From positions 2,449,001 through 2,513,000 of the forward strand of contig NZ_CP054856.1 in assembly GCF_018417475.1 (NCBI RefSeq): a stretch of DNA of 64,000 nucleotides, given 5' to 3'. Positions within the stretch are counted from its first letter, which is position 1; each line of letters starts with the position of its first letter. The position numbers and the translations under genes are program-made. The notes beneath the pieces were generated by a model that worked only from the letters and a program-made list of their open reading frames with translations, searched no databases and had not been told where the DNA came from. This DNA comes from Novosphingobium decolorationis. Its GTDB lineage: Bacteria; Pseudomonadota; Alphaproteobacteria; Sphingomonadales; Sphingomonadaceae. This document shows, one piece after another, positions 53,995 to 62,441 of the stretch.

Positions 53995-54459
53995 TTACGA
54001 GAGCGCGGCCTTCACGATCTTGCCCGGCTCGCGCGGCGGCTCGCCCTTGGGCAGCGCGTCGACGTGATCCATGCCTTCGACCACTTCACCCCAGACGGTG
54101 TACTGCTTGTCGAGGAAGCGCGCATCGTCGAAGCAGATGAAGAACTGGCTGTTGGCCGAGTGCGGGTAGCTGGTGCGGGCCATCGAGCACACGCCGCGCA
54201 CGTGCGGTTCGGCGCTGAATTCCGCCTGCAGGTCGGGCTTGTCCGAACCGCCCATGCCGGTGCCGTTGGGGCAGCCGCCCTGCGCCATGAAGCCGGGGAT
54301 CACGCGGTGGAAGAGGATACCGTCGTAGAAACCTTCCGAGGTCAGCTCCTTGATGCGCTCGACGTGACCGGGGGCCAGGTCGGGGCGCAGCTTGATCTTG
54401 ACGTCGCCGCCTTCGCCGTTGCCGGTGTCGAGCGTGAAGGTGAGAAATTCATCAGCCAT
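53995..54459 (-). CDS. Cyclophilin-type peptidyl-prolyl isomerase
   Basis: A 154-residue cytoplasmic cyclophilin, one domain. It has FYDGILFHRVIPGFMAQGG (active Arg and Phe), SMARTSYPHSANSQFFI and YTVWGEVVEGMDHVD. No signal peptide, so it is the PpiB-like cytoplasmic form. It catalyses proline cis-trans isomerisation in protein folding. Confidence 0.94.
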   Translation of the reverse strand: MADEFLTFTLDTGNGEGGDVKIKLRPDLAPGHVERIKELTSEGFYDGILFHRVIPGFMAQGGCPNGTGMGGSDKPDLQAEFSAEPHVRGVCSMARTSYPHSANSQFFICFDDARFLDKQYTVWGEVVEGMDHVDALPKGEPPREPGKIVKAALS

Positions 54460-54655
54460 CGAAAACTCCTGTCGCCGCGCGGATGCGGGCCGTTAGGTGG
54501 GCTGGCAGGCCGCGCGGGGGCGGGCGCCATGTGAACCGGCCCCCGATATAGGCGATGGTGCGCCGTTGTCACGTTCCGCGCGGCCAGCGTGCACGAAATT
54601 CATCCGCGCCGGGGGGAACTGTTGCAATTGCGAAATTGCCGCGTAGACCCGCCCC

Positions 54656-56131
54656 ATGAGCGATACGGATCTCAAGGACGAACGCATCGAGGACGCGGAT
54701 CTGCGCGACGAGAGCCTTGCTGCGTCCGAATTTCCCGAGGATCCGGACGGTGAGCCTGAAACCGAGAGCGAAAGCCTCGACGAGGACAACCGCCTCAAGG
54801 CCGATTACGTCCGCGCGGTCAAGGACGCCTTGTGGGAGGAAGACTTCGACCGCGTCTACGAACTGGTCGAACCGCTCCACCCCGCCGACATCGCCGACCT
54901 GTTCGAGCTGGTCGATGCCGACGAGCGCCCGGTGCTGGCGCGCTCGATCCGCGACCTCATGGGCGTGGAGGTCATCGCCGAGCTGAACGACTGGGTGCGC
55001 GAGCTCCTCGTCGAGACGCTGCCCGCCGAAGTGGTCGCGGGCTTTGCCGGCGAGCTCGACACCGACGATGCCGTCGCGATGCTGGAGGACCTCGACGAGG
55101 ACAACCAGCGCGCGGTCCTGGCCGAGATGGAGCCGGAAGACCGCGCGGCCATCGAATCGGCGCTGTCCTACCCCGACGAATCCGCCGGGCGCATGATGAG
55201 CCGCGAGTTCGTGGCCGTGCCCGAGACGATGACGGTGGGCGACCTCATCGATTTCCTGCGCGAACACCGCGAACTGCCGACCGAGTTCTGGGAAGTGTTC
55301 ATCGTCGATCCGATGCACCGCCCGATCGGCACCTGCGTCCTGTCCTGGATCCTGCGCTGCCCGCGCAACATCCCGCTCTACGACGTGATGAAGCGCGAGC
55401 AGACGCTGATCCCGGTCGACATGGACCAGGAAGAGGTCGCGCTGCGCTTCCAGAAGTACGCGCTGATCTCGGCCGCGGTGGTCGACACCTCGGGCCGCCT
55501 GATCGGCCAGATCACGGTCGACGACGTGGTCCACATCATTTCCGAGGAAGCGGGCGAGGACGCCCTGCTCCTCTCCGGCGCGGGCGACGGCGACATCAAC
55601 GAGCCGATCCGCGATGCCTGGTCGGGGCGCGTGCGCTGGCTGATCGCGAACCTGCTCACCGCCACGCTCGCCTCGGCGGTCATCGCCATGTTCGAGGACA
55701 CCATCGCGGCCATGGTCGCGCTCGCCACGCTCATGCCGATCGTGGCGGGGCTGGGTGGCAACGCAGGCACGCAGACGCTGGCCGTCACCGTGCGCGCGCT
55801 CGCGATGAACCAGCTTACCCCGAGTAACGCCTGGCGCGCGGTCCGGCGCGAGATGTCCATCGCGCTTCTGAATGGCGGCACGGTCGCCGTCATCATCGGC
55901 CTCGCGGTCTCGCTGATCTTCGGCAATCCTATGCTGGGCGGAGTGATCGCCGCGGCCATGATGACCAACATCGTGATCGCGGGAATGGCGGGCGTGCTGA
56001 TCCCGCTCGCGCTCGAACGCCTCAACGCCGACCCGGCGATCTCGTCCTCGGTCTTCGTGACGATGACGACCGATTCGATGGGCTTCCTCGTCTTCCTGGG
56101 CCTGGCCACGATGTCCGGGCTGGTGGGCTGA
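54656..56131 (+). CDS. mgtE: Magnesium transporter MgtE
   Basis: A 491-residue protein with an acidic N-terminal MgtE domain (helices with EPLHPADIADLFELV), a CBS-domain pair (EEVALRFQKYALISAAVVDTSGRLIGQITVDDVVHII) and a five-helix channel domain from about 325. The channel signature LMPIVAGLGGNAGTQTL and MTTDSMGFLVFLG is present. The cytosolic domains sense Mg and gate the pore. Single gene; no M-box riboswitch seen upstream. Confidence 0.95.
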   Translation: MSDTDLKDERIEDADLRDESLAASEFPEDPDGEPETESESLDEDNRLKADYVRAVKDALWEEDFDRVYELVEPLHPADIADLFELVDADERPVLARSIRDLMGVEVIAELNDWVRELLVETLPAEVVAGFAGELDTDDAVAMLEDLDEDNQRAVLAEMEPEDRAAIESALSYPDESAGRMMSREFVAVPETMTVGDLIDFLREHRELPTEFWEVFIVDPMHRPIGTCVLSWILRCPRNIPLYDVMKREQTLIPVDMDQEEVALRFQKYALISAAVVDTSGRLIGQITVDDVVHIISEEAGEDALLLSGAGDGDINEPIRDAWSGRVRWLIANLLTATLASAVIAMFEDTIAAMVALATLMPIVAGLGGNAGTQTLAVTVRALAMNQLTPSNAWRAVRREMSIALLNGGTVAVIIGLAVSLIFGNPMLGGVIAAAMMTNIVIAGMAGVLIPLALERLNADPAISSSVFVTMTTDSMGFLVFLGLATMSGLVG

Positions 56132-56187
56132 GCGCACACGCAAGAACCGTGTTGGCGTTCGCGCCCATCCTCCCTATCTAGCCTGTG

Positions 56188-56592
56188 ATGCCGCTGCACA
56201 TGACGAAGATTGCCTTTGCCGCCCAGAGCCCCGCCGACCTGCGCGCCTGGCTGGAAAGCCACGCGCCCTTCGGCGAGGCGCGCCTCACCACCCGCTACGT
56301 GCCCAAGCGGCAGGAGGAGATGGTGGGCGGATCGCTCTACTGGATCTTCGAGCACGCGCTCATCGGACGCTCGCCGATCCTGGGCTTTGAACAACGCGAG
56401 AGCGACGGGCGCTGGCACATCCGCCTCGAACCGCGCCTGATCCCGGTCGTCACCAAGCCCAAGCGCGCCCACCAGGGCTGGCGCTACCTCAAGGACGAGG
56501 ACGCCCCGCGCGACCTCACCGACGGCGAGGACAGCGGCGACATCATGCCCCCCAAGCTGGCGCGCGAGCTGATGAAGTTGGGGCTGGTTTAA
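56188..56592 (+). CDS. DUF1489 family protein
   Basis: A 134-residue cytoplasmic protein. LTTRYVPKRQEEMVGGSLYWIFEHALIGRSPILGF (in pieces) is typical of DUF1489, an alphaproteobacterial family of unknown function. ATG 56188 is directly after an in-frame GTG at 56185. It follows mgtE by 56 bases. No catalytic motif is evident. Confidence 0.85.
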   Translation: MPLHMTKIAFAAQSPADLRAWLESHAPFGEARLTTRYVPKRQEEMVGGSLYWIFEHALIGRSPILGFEQRESDGRWHIRLEPRLIPVVTKPKRAHQGWRYLKDEDAPRDLTDGEDSGDIMPPKLARELMKLGLV

Positions 56593-56654
56593 GGCGTCGT
56601 CGAACATCGGAAAGCCGGGTTTCAAGACGAAATGAGGACGTCAGAAGGATGATT

Positions 56655-56768
56655 CCGAGGGCCATTGCCCTCGGGCTCCCCATACCGTCGACCTCACCTC
56701 TCACCAGCTGCGTGGGCCGAGAATGGTGAGGTCGCCCATTTGGGGGTCAAGGGGCGATGGCCCCTTGA
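56655..56768 (-). repeat. Hairpin-ended intergenic repeat, copy 8 (inverted)
   Basis: The palindromes are CCGAGGGCCATTGCCCTCGG (56655-56674, one change) and CAAGGGGCGATGGCCCCTTG (56748-56767, perfect). Inner GACCTCACC and GGTGAGGTC form a perfect 9-bp stem. It lies between convergent DUF1489 and nudC. Confidence 0.9.
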
Positions 56769-56784
56769 ATCATCACTTCTTCCC

Positions 56785-57726
56785 TTACGTCACCGGCCCG
56801 CGATCCAGCCACCACTTGAGCAGGACATAGGCCACCGCGCTCTGCGACGGGGCGTCGAAGGCGAGGCCCGCCTCGCCCCGCTCGGTCTTGGCCGCAACGG
56901 CTTCCTCGACTTCGGCGCGGGTGAACCAGCGCACGTCGTCGAGTTCGGTCTCGTCCATGGTGATGGCATCGTCCTTGGCCACCGCGTGGCAGGCGATCAT
57001 CAGCGAGGACGGGAAGGGCCAGGGCTGGCTGGCGATGTAGGTCACGTCATGGACGCGCACGCCCGCTTCCTCGAAAACCTCGCGGGCAACCGCCTCTTCC
57101 ACTGTCTCGCCCGGCTCCACGAACCCGGCGAGCGCGGAGTAGCGCCCTTCGGGAAAGCGCGGCTGGCGCCCCAGGAGCAGCCGGTCCTCATGCTCGACCG
57201 ACATGATCGTGACCGGATCGACGCGCGGGAAATGGGGCACGCCGCACGTGGCCGAGGTGCAGGTGCGCTGCCAGCCGCCCTTGTCGAGCACGGTTTCGCT
57301 GCCGCACTGCGCGCAGAAGCGGTGCCGCGCGTGCCAGCCGACGAGCGCGCGCGCGCCGCCGTAGATCGCCAGTTCCTCGTGGGAGAGCACCGCCATCGCG
57401 CTCCAGCTGGCGGGCCCGGCGTGCGGGGTCTCGCCCGGCTTGACCACGGGGACGGGCGCGAAGCAGGCGCGGCGCTCCGTGCCTTCACCGTCGAGGCCCA
57501 GAAACACCAGTTCAGCCTCGGGCGACACGGCATCGAGATCGCCCCAGCGCAGCGTGTCCTGCGAGGTCAGCACCGGGTCGAGCCCGTCGAGCAGGAGCAC
57601 CCGCGCGCCGGGCCCACGCAGTTGCGCCAGCGCCTCGGGACTGGTGCGGATGTGATCGGCCCGGTCGAGCGGCGATCCAGCGTAGGAAATCGGCGCGATC
57701 GGGACGGTGGCAGGACGGGCGGGCAT
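56785..57726 (-). CDS. nudC: NAD+ diphosphatase / RNA decapping Nudix hydrolase
   Basis: A 313-residue enzyme that cleaves NAD(H) and removes NAD caps from RNA. Zinc ribbon FCAQCGS and CTSATCG precede the Nudix box GFVEPGETVEEAVAREVFEEAG (residue pattern GX5EX7REVXEEAG). The NudC-specific SQPWPFPSSLM follows. Its start overlaps nothing; the beta-lactamase gene ends one base before. Well supported. Confidence 0.95.
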   Translation of the reverse strand: MPARPATVPIAPISYAGSPLDRADHIRTSPEALAQLRGPGARVLLLDGLDPVLTSQDTLRWGDLDAVSPEAELVFLGLDGEGTERRACFAPVPVVKPGETPHAGPASWSAMAVLSHEELAIYGGARALVGWHARHRFCAQCGSETVLDKGGWQRTCTSATCGVPHFPRVDPVTIMSVEHEDRLLLGRQPRFPEGRYSALAGFVEPGETVEEAVAREVFEEAGVRVHDVTYIASQPWPFPSSLMIACHAVAKDDAITMDETELDDVRWFTRAEVEEAVAAKTERGEAGLAFDAPSQSAVAYVLLKWWLDRGPVT

Positions 57727-57727
57727 G

Positions 57728-59038
57728 TCAGGTTCTCTCCAGGAGCGCGGTCACGTCGGCTTTGAGCGCCGACTGGAATTCGGGAAGCAGGCGGCTGGCC
57801 TCGGGCGGCATGAACTGGACGAAGATCTGCGAGCGCAGCCCCTTGGCCATATCGACCATGGCGACCGTTCCGGCCGCGCCCGACCAGCCGAACATACCGC
57901 TCTCCGGCCCCATCCCCACGCGCCCACCCGCGCCGAAGCTGGACGGCCGCCCTTGCGTGACCGGGCCTGCGACGCCTTCGGGCAGGAGGTTGCGGGTGCC
58001 CGTGCGCACGGCGAGTTCGGAGAGGATGCGCCGCCCGTCCAGCTCGCCGAACTGGGCGAGCAGGCGCAGGAAGCGGTCATAGTCGGCCGGGGTACTGACC
58101 AGCCCGGCACCACCGAAGGGAAAGGGCGGGGGATCGAGGTAGATCGAATCCGCGCCCGTATCGATGGGCACGAGCCCTTGCCCGAGCGCCCCGTAGTTGG
58201 TGGTAAGACGCCCCGCCTCCTCGCGCGGGACCTGGAAGGTGGTGCTCTCCATGCCTGCGGGCGCGAAGATCACCTCGCGCAGGTACCTGTCGAAGGCAAG
58301 GCCCGAGACCACCTCGATGACCCGGCCCAACAGGTCCAGCCCCATCGAGTAGATCCACTTGGTGCCCGGATCGGCCACCAGCGGCACCTGCGCGAGACGC
58401 GAGGCGAAAAGGTCGAGGCTGCCCACCGTCTCGCCATTGAAGATGCCCGGCACCTTCAGGCGGCTGACCTGCCCCGGGATCAGGCCTTTTTGCTCCATCA
58501 GGTCCTTGATCGGCCCCTTCTGGACGATGGTGTAGCCGATCCCGGCGGTGTGGGTGAGGAGATGGCGGATGGTGATCGCGCGGGGCGCGTCGTGCAGCGC
58601 ATCGAGCGAGCCGTCGTAGCGGTCCTGCACCTGCATGTCCGCGTATTCGGGCAGGATTTCGTGCAGCGGCTGGTCGAGGCCGAGCAGGCCATCGGCGATC
58701 AGCTGCATCGCGGCCATGCCGGTGACCGGCTTGGTCATCGAATAGATGCGAAAGAGGCTGTCGGGCCGCATCGCCGAGTCTTCGGTAAAGCTCTGCATGC
58801 CCGAGAGGACATATTCGGGCGCTTGCCCGGGAAGCCCCAGCGTCGCGATCATGCCCGGAAAGCGCCCCGGCCCAGTCCAGCGCGCGAGGACGGCGCGCAC
58901 GCGCGGCAACAGGTCACGGTCCTGCGCAGCAAGCGCCAGCCGGGGCAGCAGTGGCGCGCCCAGCCCCGCCGCGGCGCCCAGCATGAGAAGACGGCGCCGG
59001 TCGAGCGCATGCTGCAAACCCTCGACCTCGCGCGTCAT
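57728..59038 (-). CDS. Beta-lactamase/penicillin-binding-fold serine hydrolase
   Basis: A 436-residue class C beta-lactamase-like hydrolase. The active-site motif SMTK gives Ser100 and Lys103. The Tyr motif is YSMG near 230 rather than YxN. A Tat-like signal (RRRLLMLGAAAG) targets the periplasm, suiting the Tat genes in this window. Related proteins are esterases or D-aminopeptidases; resistance is not implied. It overlaps mutY by four bases, coupling the genes. Confidence 0.88.
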   Translation of the reverse strand: MTREVEGLQHALDRRRLLMLGAAAGLGAPLLPRLALAAQDRDLLPRVRAVLARWTGPGRFPGMIATLGLPGQAPEYVLSGMQSFTEDSAMRPDSLFRIYSMTKPVTGMAAMQLIADGLLGLDQPLHEILPEYADMQVQDRYDGSLDALHDAPRAITIRHLLTHTAGIGYTIVQKGPIKDLMEQKGLIPGQVSRLKVPGIFNGETVGSLDLFASRLAQVPLVADPGTKWIYSMGLDLLGRVIEVVSGLAFDRYLREVIFAPAGMESTTFQVPREEAGRLTTNYGALGQGLVPIDTGADSIYLDPPPFPFGGAGLVSTPADYDRFLRLLAQFGELDGRRILSELAVRTGTRNLLPEGVAGPVTQGRPSSFGAGGRVGMGPESGMFGWSGAAGTVAMVDMAKGLRSQIFVQFMPPEASRLLPEFQSALKADVTALLERT

Positions 59039-60102
59039 GCATCCTCTCCCGTGTGCGCCAGCGCCAGCCGCGCGGCCTTGGCAAAGAGCGTGGGGAGCCC
59101 GGCTTCATCCAGCTTTTCAAGCGGCCACCACTCGCCTTCTCCCAGGTCCTGAGGCGGGCTCGCTCCGGCGTGGATGGCGAGGCGCAAGTCCAGCGCGAAG
59201 TGGCTGAAGACATGGGAAACCCGGCCCGCCGGCTCCCAGGGCCCTTGCGCCAGGTCCTCGCCATGGCCGTCCTGGCGCGCGGCCCAGCCATCGTCGGGAA
59301 GCGCGCGCATCCCGCCCAGCATCCCCTTGCCCGCGCGGCGCACCAGCCAGACATGGTCCTCGCCGGCGATCCGTGTCTCGATCCAGAAGGCCCGGCCCGT
59401 GCGGGTGGGCTTCGCCTTCTTGGGTGCCTTGACCGGCAAACGCGCCGGGTCTCCCGAAGCGCGTGCGGCGCAAGTGTCCGAGAGCGGGCAGAGCAGGCAC
59501 TTGGGCTCACGCACCGTGCAAATACCCGAGCCCAGGTCCATCATCGCCTGGGCAAAGTCACCCGCGCGGGCATCGGGCGTGATTTCCTCGGTGCGCTCGC
59601 GGATCTCGGGACGGCTGGCGGGCAGCGGTATCTCGATCGCGAAAAGGCGCGAGACGACGCGCTCGACATTGGCATCAACCACGACCGCGCGCGCGCCAAA
59701 GGCAATCGCGGCGACCGCGGCAGCGGTATAGGGGCCAAGGCCCGGCAGCGTGCGCAGCTCGGCTTCGGTCTCGGGAAAGGTCCCGCCGCGCGCGGCCACC
59801 TCGCGCGCGCAGGCGAGCAGGTTGCGGGCCCTCGCGTAATAGCCCAGCCCCGCCCAGGCGGCCATGACCTCCTCGTCGGGCGCGGCGGCAAGGTCGGCCA
59901 CACTCGGCCACAGGCGGATGAATTTGGCGAAGTACTCCTTCACCGCAGCCACGGTGGTCTGCTGGAGCATGACCTCGGAAAGCCAGACGCGGTAGGGATC
60001 GGGTGCGGGCGTTCCGGGCGGCGCGCGCCAGGGCAGCGTGCGCGCGTTCACATCGTACCAGTCGAGAAGTCGCTCGGCGGTGGTTTCGCGGCTGGCATCC
60101 AT
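59035..60102 (-). CDS. mutY: A/G-specific adenine DNA glycosylase
   Basis: A 355-residue base-excision enzyme that removes adenine opposite 8-oxoguanine. HhH motif LPGLGPYTAAAVAAIAFG, catalytic Asp in VVDANVERV, and 4Fe-4S ligands C-x6-C-x2-C-x5-C (CTVREPKCLLCPLSDTC) are all present. A C-terminal MutT-like domain senses 8-oxoG. The start is ATG 60102, divergent from the DUF721 gene. Confidence 0.96.
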   Translation of the reverse strand: MDASRETTAERLLDWYDVNARTLPWRAPPGTPAPDPYRVWLSEVMLQQTTVAAVKEYFAKFIRLWPSVADLAAAPDEEVMAAWAGLGYYARARNLLACAREVAARGGTFPETEAELRTLPGLGPYTAAAVAAIAFGARAVVVDANVERVVSRLFAIEIPLPASRPEIRERTEEITPDARAGDFAQAMMDLGSGICTVREPKCLLCPLSDTCAARASGDPARLPVKAPKKAKPTRTGRAFWIETRIAGEDHVWLVRRAGKGMLGGMRALPDDGWAARQDGHGEDLAQGPWEPAGRVSHVFSHFALDLRLAIHAGASPPQDLGEGEWWPLEKLDEAGLPTLFAKAARLALAHTGEDA

Positions 60103-60182
60103 GCGCCCCCTATGGCATTGGAGGCCGCGCAAGGGAACGGCCCAAATCGCGCAAAAGGCACAGCAAGACTCTGGACAGCACC

Positions 60183-60725
60183 GTGGACAAGAAGCCGAGC
60201 AAGACCAAGGGCAAGGCCGCGCCCAAGGCCTTCGAACGCGCGCGCGGCGGACAGGCCCGCGCGATCAGCGACCTCATGCCCAATGTCGGGCGCACCGCCT
60301 TTCGCCGCTTCGGCTTCGTGCAGTCGAGCGTGGTGACGCGCTGGCCCGAGATCGTGGGCGCGCGCCACGCCCGCGTCTGCACGCCCGAGGCGATCCGCTT
60401 CCCGCCCGGAGAGAAGTGCGACGGCATCCTGCAGCTGGTGGTCAAGCCCGCCCACGCCACGCTGATCCAGCACGTGATCCCCGAGATCATGGACCGGGTG
60501 AACCGCTTCTTCGGCTACAAGGCGGTCGCCAAGGTCAAGATCCGGCAAGGCGAGGTTAAGCCACCGCCTGCCACGCAAAGCCGCGCCGCGCCGCCTTCCC
60601 TCAAACCGGTCCCCTACGAACTGGGCGAATCGCTGCGCGACATCGGCGACCCGGAGCTGCGCGCGGTGCTGGAATCGCTGGCCCGCAGCATGGGCGCCAA
60701 AGCCGAACGGAACGACGAGACATGA
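60183..60725 (+). CDS. DUF721/DciA-like protein
   Basis: A protein of about 180 residues with a Lys-rich N-terminus, then the DUF721 core (FRRFGFVQSSVVTRWPEIVG and VKPAHATLIQHVIPEIMDRVN). DciA relatives help load the replicative helicase DnaB; in sphingomonads the role is inferred. The start is taken at GTG 60183; the open frame upstream runs over mutY antisense. It overlaps the next gene by four bases. Confidence 0.8.
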   Translation: MDKKPSKTKGKAAPKAFERARGGQARAISDLMPNVGRTAFRRFGFVQSSVVTRWPEIVGARHARVCTPEAIRFPPGEKCDGILQLVVKPAHATLIQHVIPEIMDRVNRFFGYKAVAKVKIRQGEVKPPPATQSRAAPPSLKPVPYELGESLRDIGDPELRAVLESLARSMGAKAERNDET

Positions 60726-61507
60726 CACCTGCCACCAAGACCCTCTCCCTCCTCGCGCTGGGCGCGGCCGCGCTGGCGGCGGGCAGCCTGACTGCGCCAA
60801 CGCACGCCAGTGCCGCCGAAAGCAAGACCAACCGCAACGGGCAGGTCACGGTGACGGGCAACGGCAGCTACACGCTGGGCAACCCCGCCGCGCCGGTGAA
60901 GGTCACCGAGTACATCAGCTACACCTGCTCGCACTGCGCCGCGCTCCACCGCGAATCCGATCCCGTCCTGCGCACGACCGCGATCCCGCAGGGCAAGGTG
61001 GCGCTCACCGTCTCGAACCTGGTGCGCAACCCGGTCGATATCACCATTGCGCTCCTCACCTCGTGCGGCGATCCCAAGACCTTCTTCGTACGCCACAACG
61101 CCTTCCTCGCCTCGCAGGACACCTGGCTTCCCAAGGCGGCATCGGCCAGCGAAGCGCAGCGCACGCGCTGGGCCGAAGGCGAATTGCCCCAGCGCCTGCG
61201 CGCCATCGCCAGCGACCTCGATTTCTACAAGAAGGTCGAACACTTCGGCATCACCCGCAGCAAGGCCGACCAGTGCCTCGCCGACAAGGCCCAACTCGAC
61301 AAGGTCATGGCGCAGTACGAGGCCGCCTCGCAGCTCAAGCTGACCGGCACGCCCGGGATCGTCATCAACGGCAAGGTCCTCTACGCCACGAAGGACGGCA
61401 AGGTCCTCCAGAGCCCGATGGGCGGCCCGCTCCAGGCGACGCAGTGGAAGGACTTGTCCGCCGCGATCACCAAGGCGCTCGCCGCCAACACCGCCGGGCA
61501 GATCTGA
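60722..61507 (+). CDS. Periplasmic DsbA-family thiol oxidoreductase
   Basis: A 261-residue protein with a signal peptide and a DsbA-like thioredoxin fold. The active site is Cys69-Ser-His-Cys72 and the cis-Pro loop is LTGTPGIVING. The dipeptide is SH rather than the PH of E. coli DsbA, which may alter redox potential. It overlaps the DUF721 gene and lies 127 bases before a second DsbA-type gene. Confidence 0.88.
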   Translation: MTPATKTLSLLALGAAALAAGSLTAPTHASAAESKTNRNGQVTVTGNGSYTLGNPAAPVKVTEYISYTCSHCAALHRESDPVLRTTAIPQGKVALTVSNLVRNPVDITIALLTSCGDPKTFFVRHNAFLASQDTWLPKAASASEAQRTRWAEGELPQRLRAIASDLDFYKKVEHFGITRSKADQCLADKAQLDKVMAQYEAASQLKLTGTPGIVINGKVLYATKDGKVLQSPMGGPLQATQWKDLSAAITKALAANTAGQI

Positions 61508-61634
61508 GCCCGCCTTTTTTCCGCCTCCAACTGTGCCCCCCAACTGTGCAAAGATGGCCATGCGGGGCTGCGCGCCCCTCAACCTTGCGCCCGGTTTCTG
61601 CCAGACTGCTTCATCAACCAAGGATTCGCGACAC

Positions 61635-62396
61635 ATGACTTCCCCTGCCCTGCGCAAGATCGCCCTCGGCCTCTTCGTGGCCCCGCTCGCTCTTGGCCTC
61701 GCGGCCTGCGGCGACAAGGCCGCTGAAAGCGAAGCGCCGGTCGCCAGCGAGGCACTCGCCACCGTCGCGCCGCCCGAGGGCACCGAATGGGCCAGCGTCA
61801 TCAGCAAGACCGAGGACGGCGGCTACCGCATGGGCAACCCCGACGCGCCGATCAAGCTCGTCGAATACGGCGCGCTGTCGTGCTCGCACTGCGCACTGTT
61901 CGCCGAGGAAAGCTTCGCGGACCTGCGCGATAACTACGTTAAGAGCGGCCGCGTCAGCTACGAGATCCGCTTCTTCATGCTCAACCCCTATGACTTCTCG
62001 GCCACGATGCTCGCCACCTGCGGCTCGGACGAGGCGGTAATCCCGCTGGCCGAGCAGTTCTGGGCCTGGCAGCCCAACATGTTCGAGAACCTGCAGAGCG
62101 CGGGCGAGGAAAAGCTCCAGCAGATCGGCGCAATGCCGCGCGACAAGCAGTTCGCCGCGCTTGCCGAGGCCTCGGGCATGACCGACTTCTTCGCCTCGCG
62201 CGGGATCTCCAAGGAGCAGGGCGCACAGTGCCTCGCCAAGACCGAGACCGCGCAGGCCCTCGCGGACCAGACCGATGCGGCCGGCAAGGAAAAGAACATC
62301 ACCGGCACCCCCACCTTCTTCATCAACGGCGCCAACGTCGGATCGATGGAATGGAAGCCGCTTGAAGCCAAGCTGCAGCAGGCCGGCGCGCGCTGA
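61635..62396 (+). CDS. DsbA-family lipoprotein
   Basis: A 253-residue protein with a lipobox (GLAACG, Cys25) and a DsbA-like fold. The active site is Cys83-Ser-His-Cys86, and the cis-Pro loop is ITGTPTFFING. It is a paralogue of the preceding gene, but membrane anchored. The pair could be an oxidant and an isomerase, or have different substrates; sequence does not say which. smc starts 45 bases later. Confidence 0.87.
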   Translation: MTSPALRKIALGLFVAPLALGLAACGDKAAESEAPVASEALATVAPPEGTEWASVISKTEDGGYRMGNPDAPIKLVEYGALSCSHCALFAEESFADLRDNYVKSGRVSYEIRFFMLNPYDFSATMLATCGSDEAVIPLAEQFWAWQPNMFENLQSAGEEKLQQIGAMPRDKQFAALAEASGMTDFFASRGISKEQGAQCLAKTETAQALADQTDAAGKEKNITGTPTFFINGANVGSMEWKPLEAKLQQAGAR

Positions 62397-62441
62397 TGCT
62401 ACGGGCGGTCCTTCCCTGCCCCGAGCGGGCGTAGGACCGCC

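Noticed and set aside
57728..59038. Calling this gene an antibiotic-resistance beta-lactamase
   Set aside because: The fold and SxxK motif are shared by many esterases and peptidases, and the YxN motif is altered.
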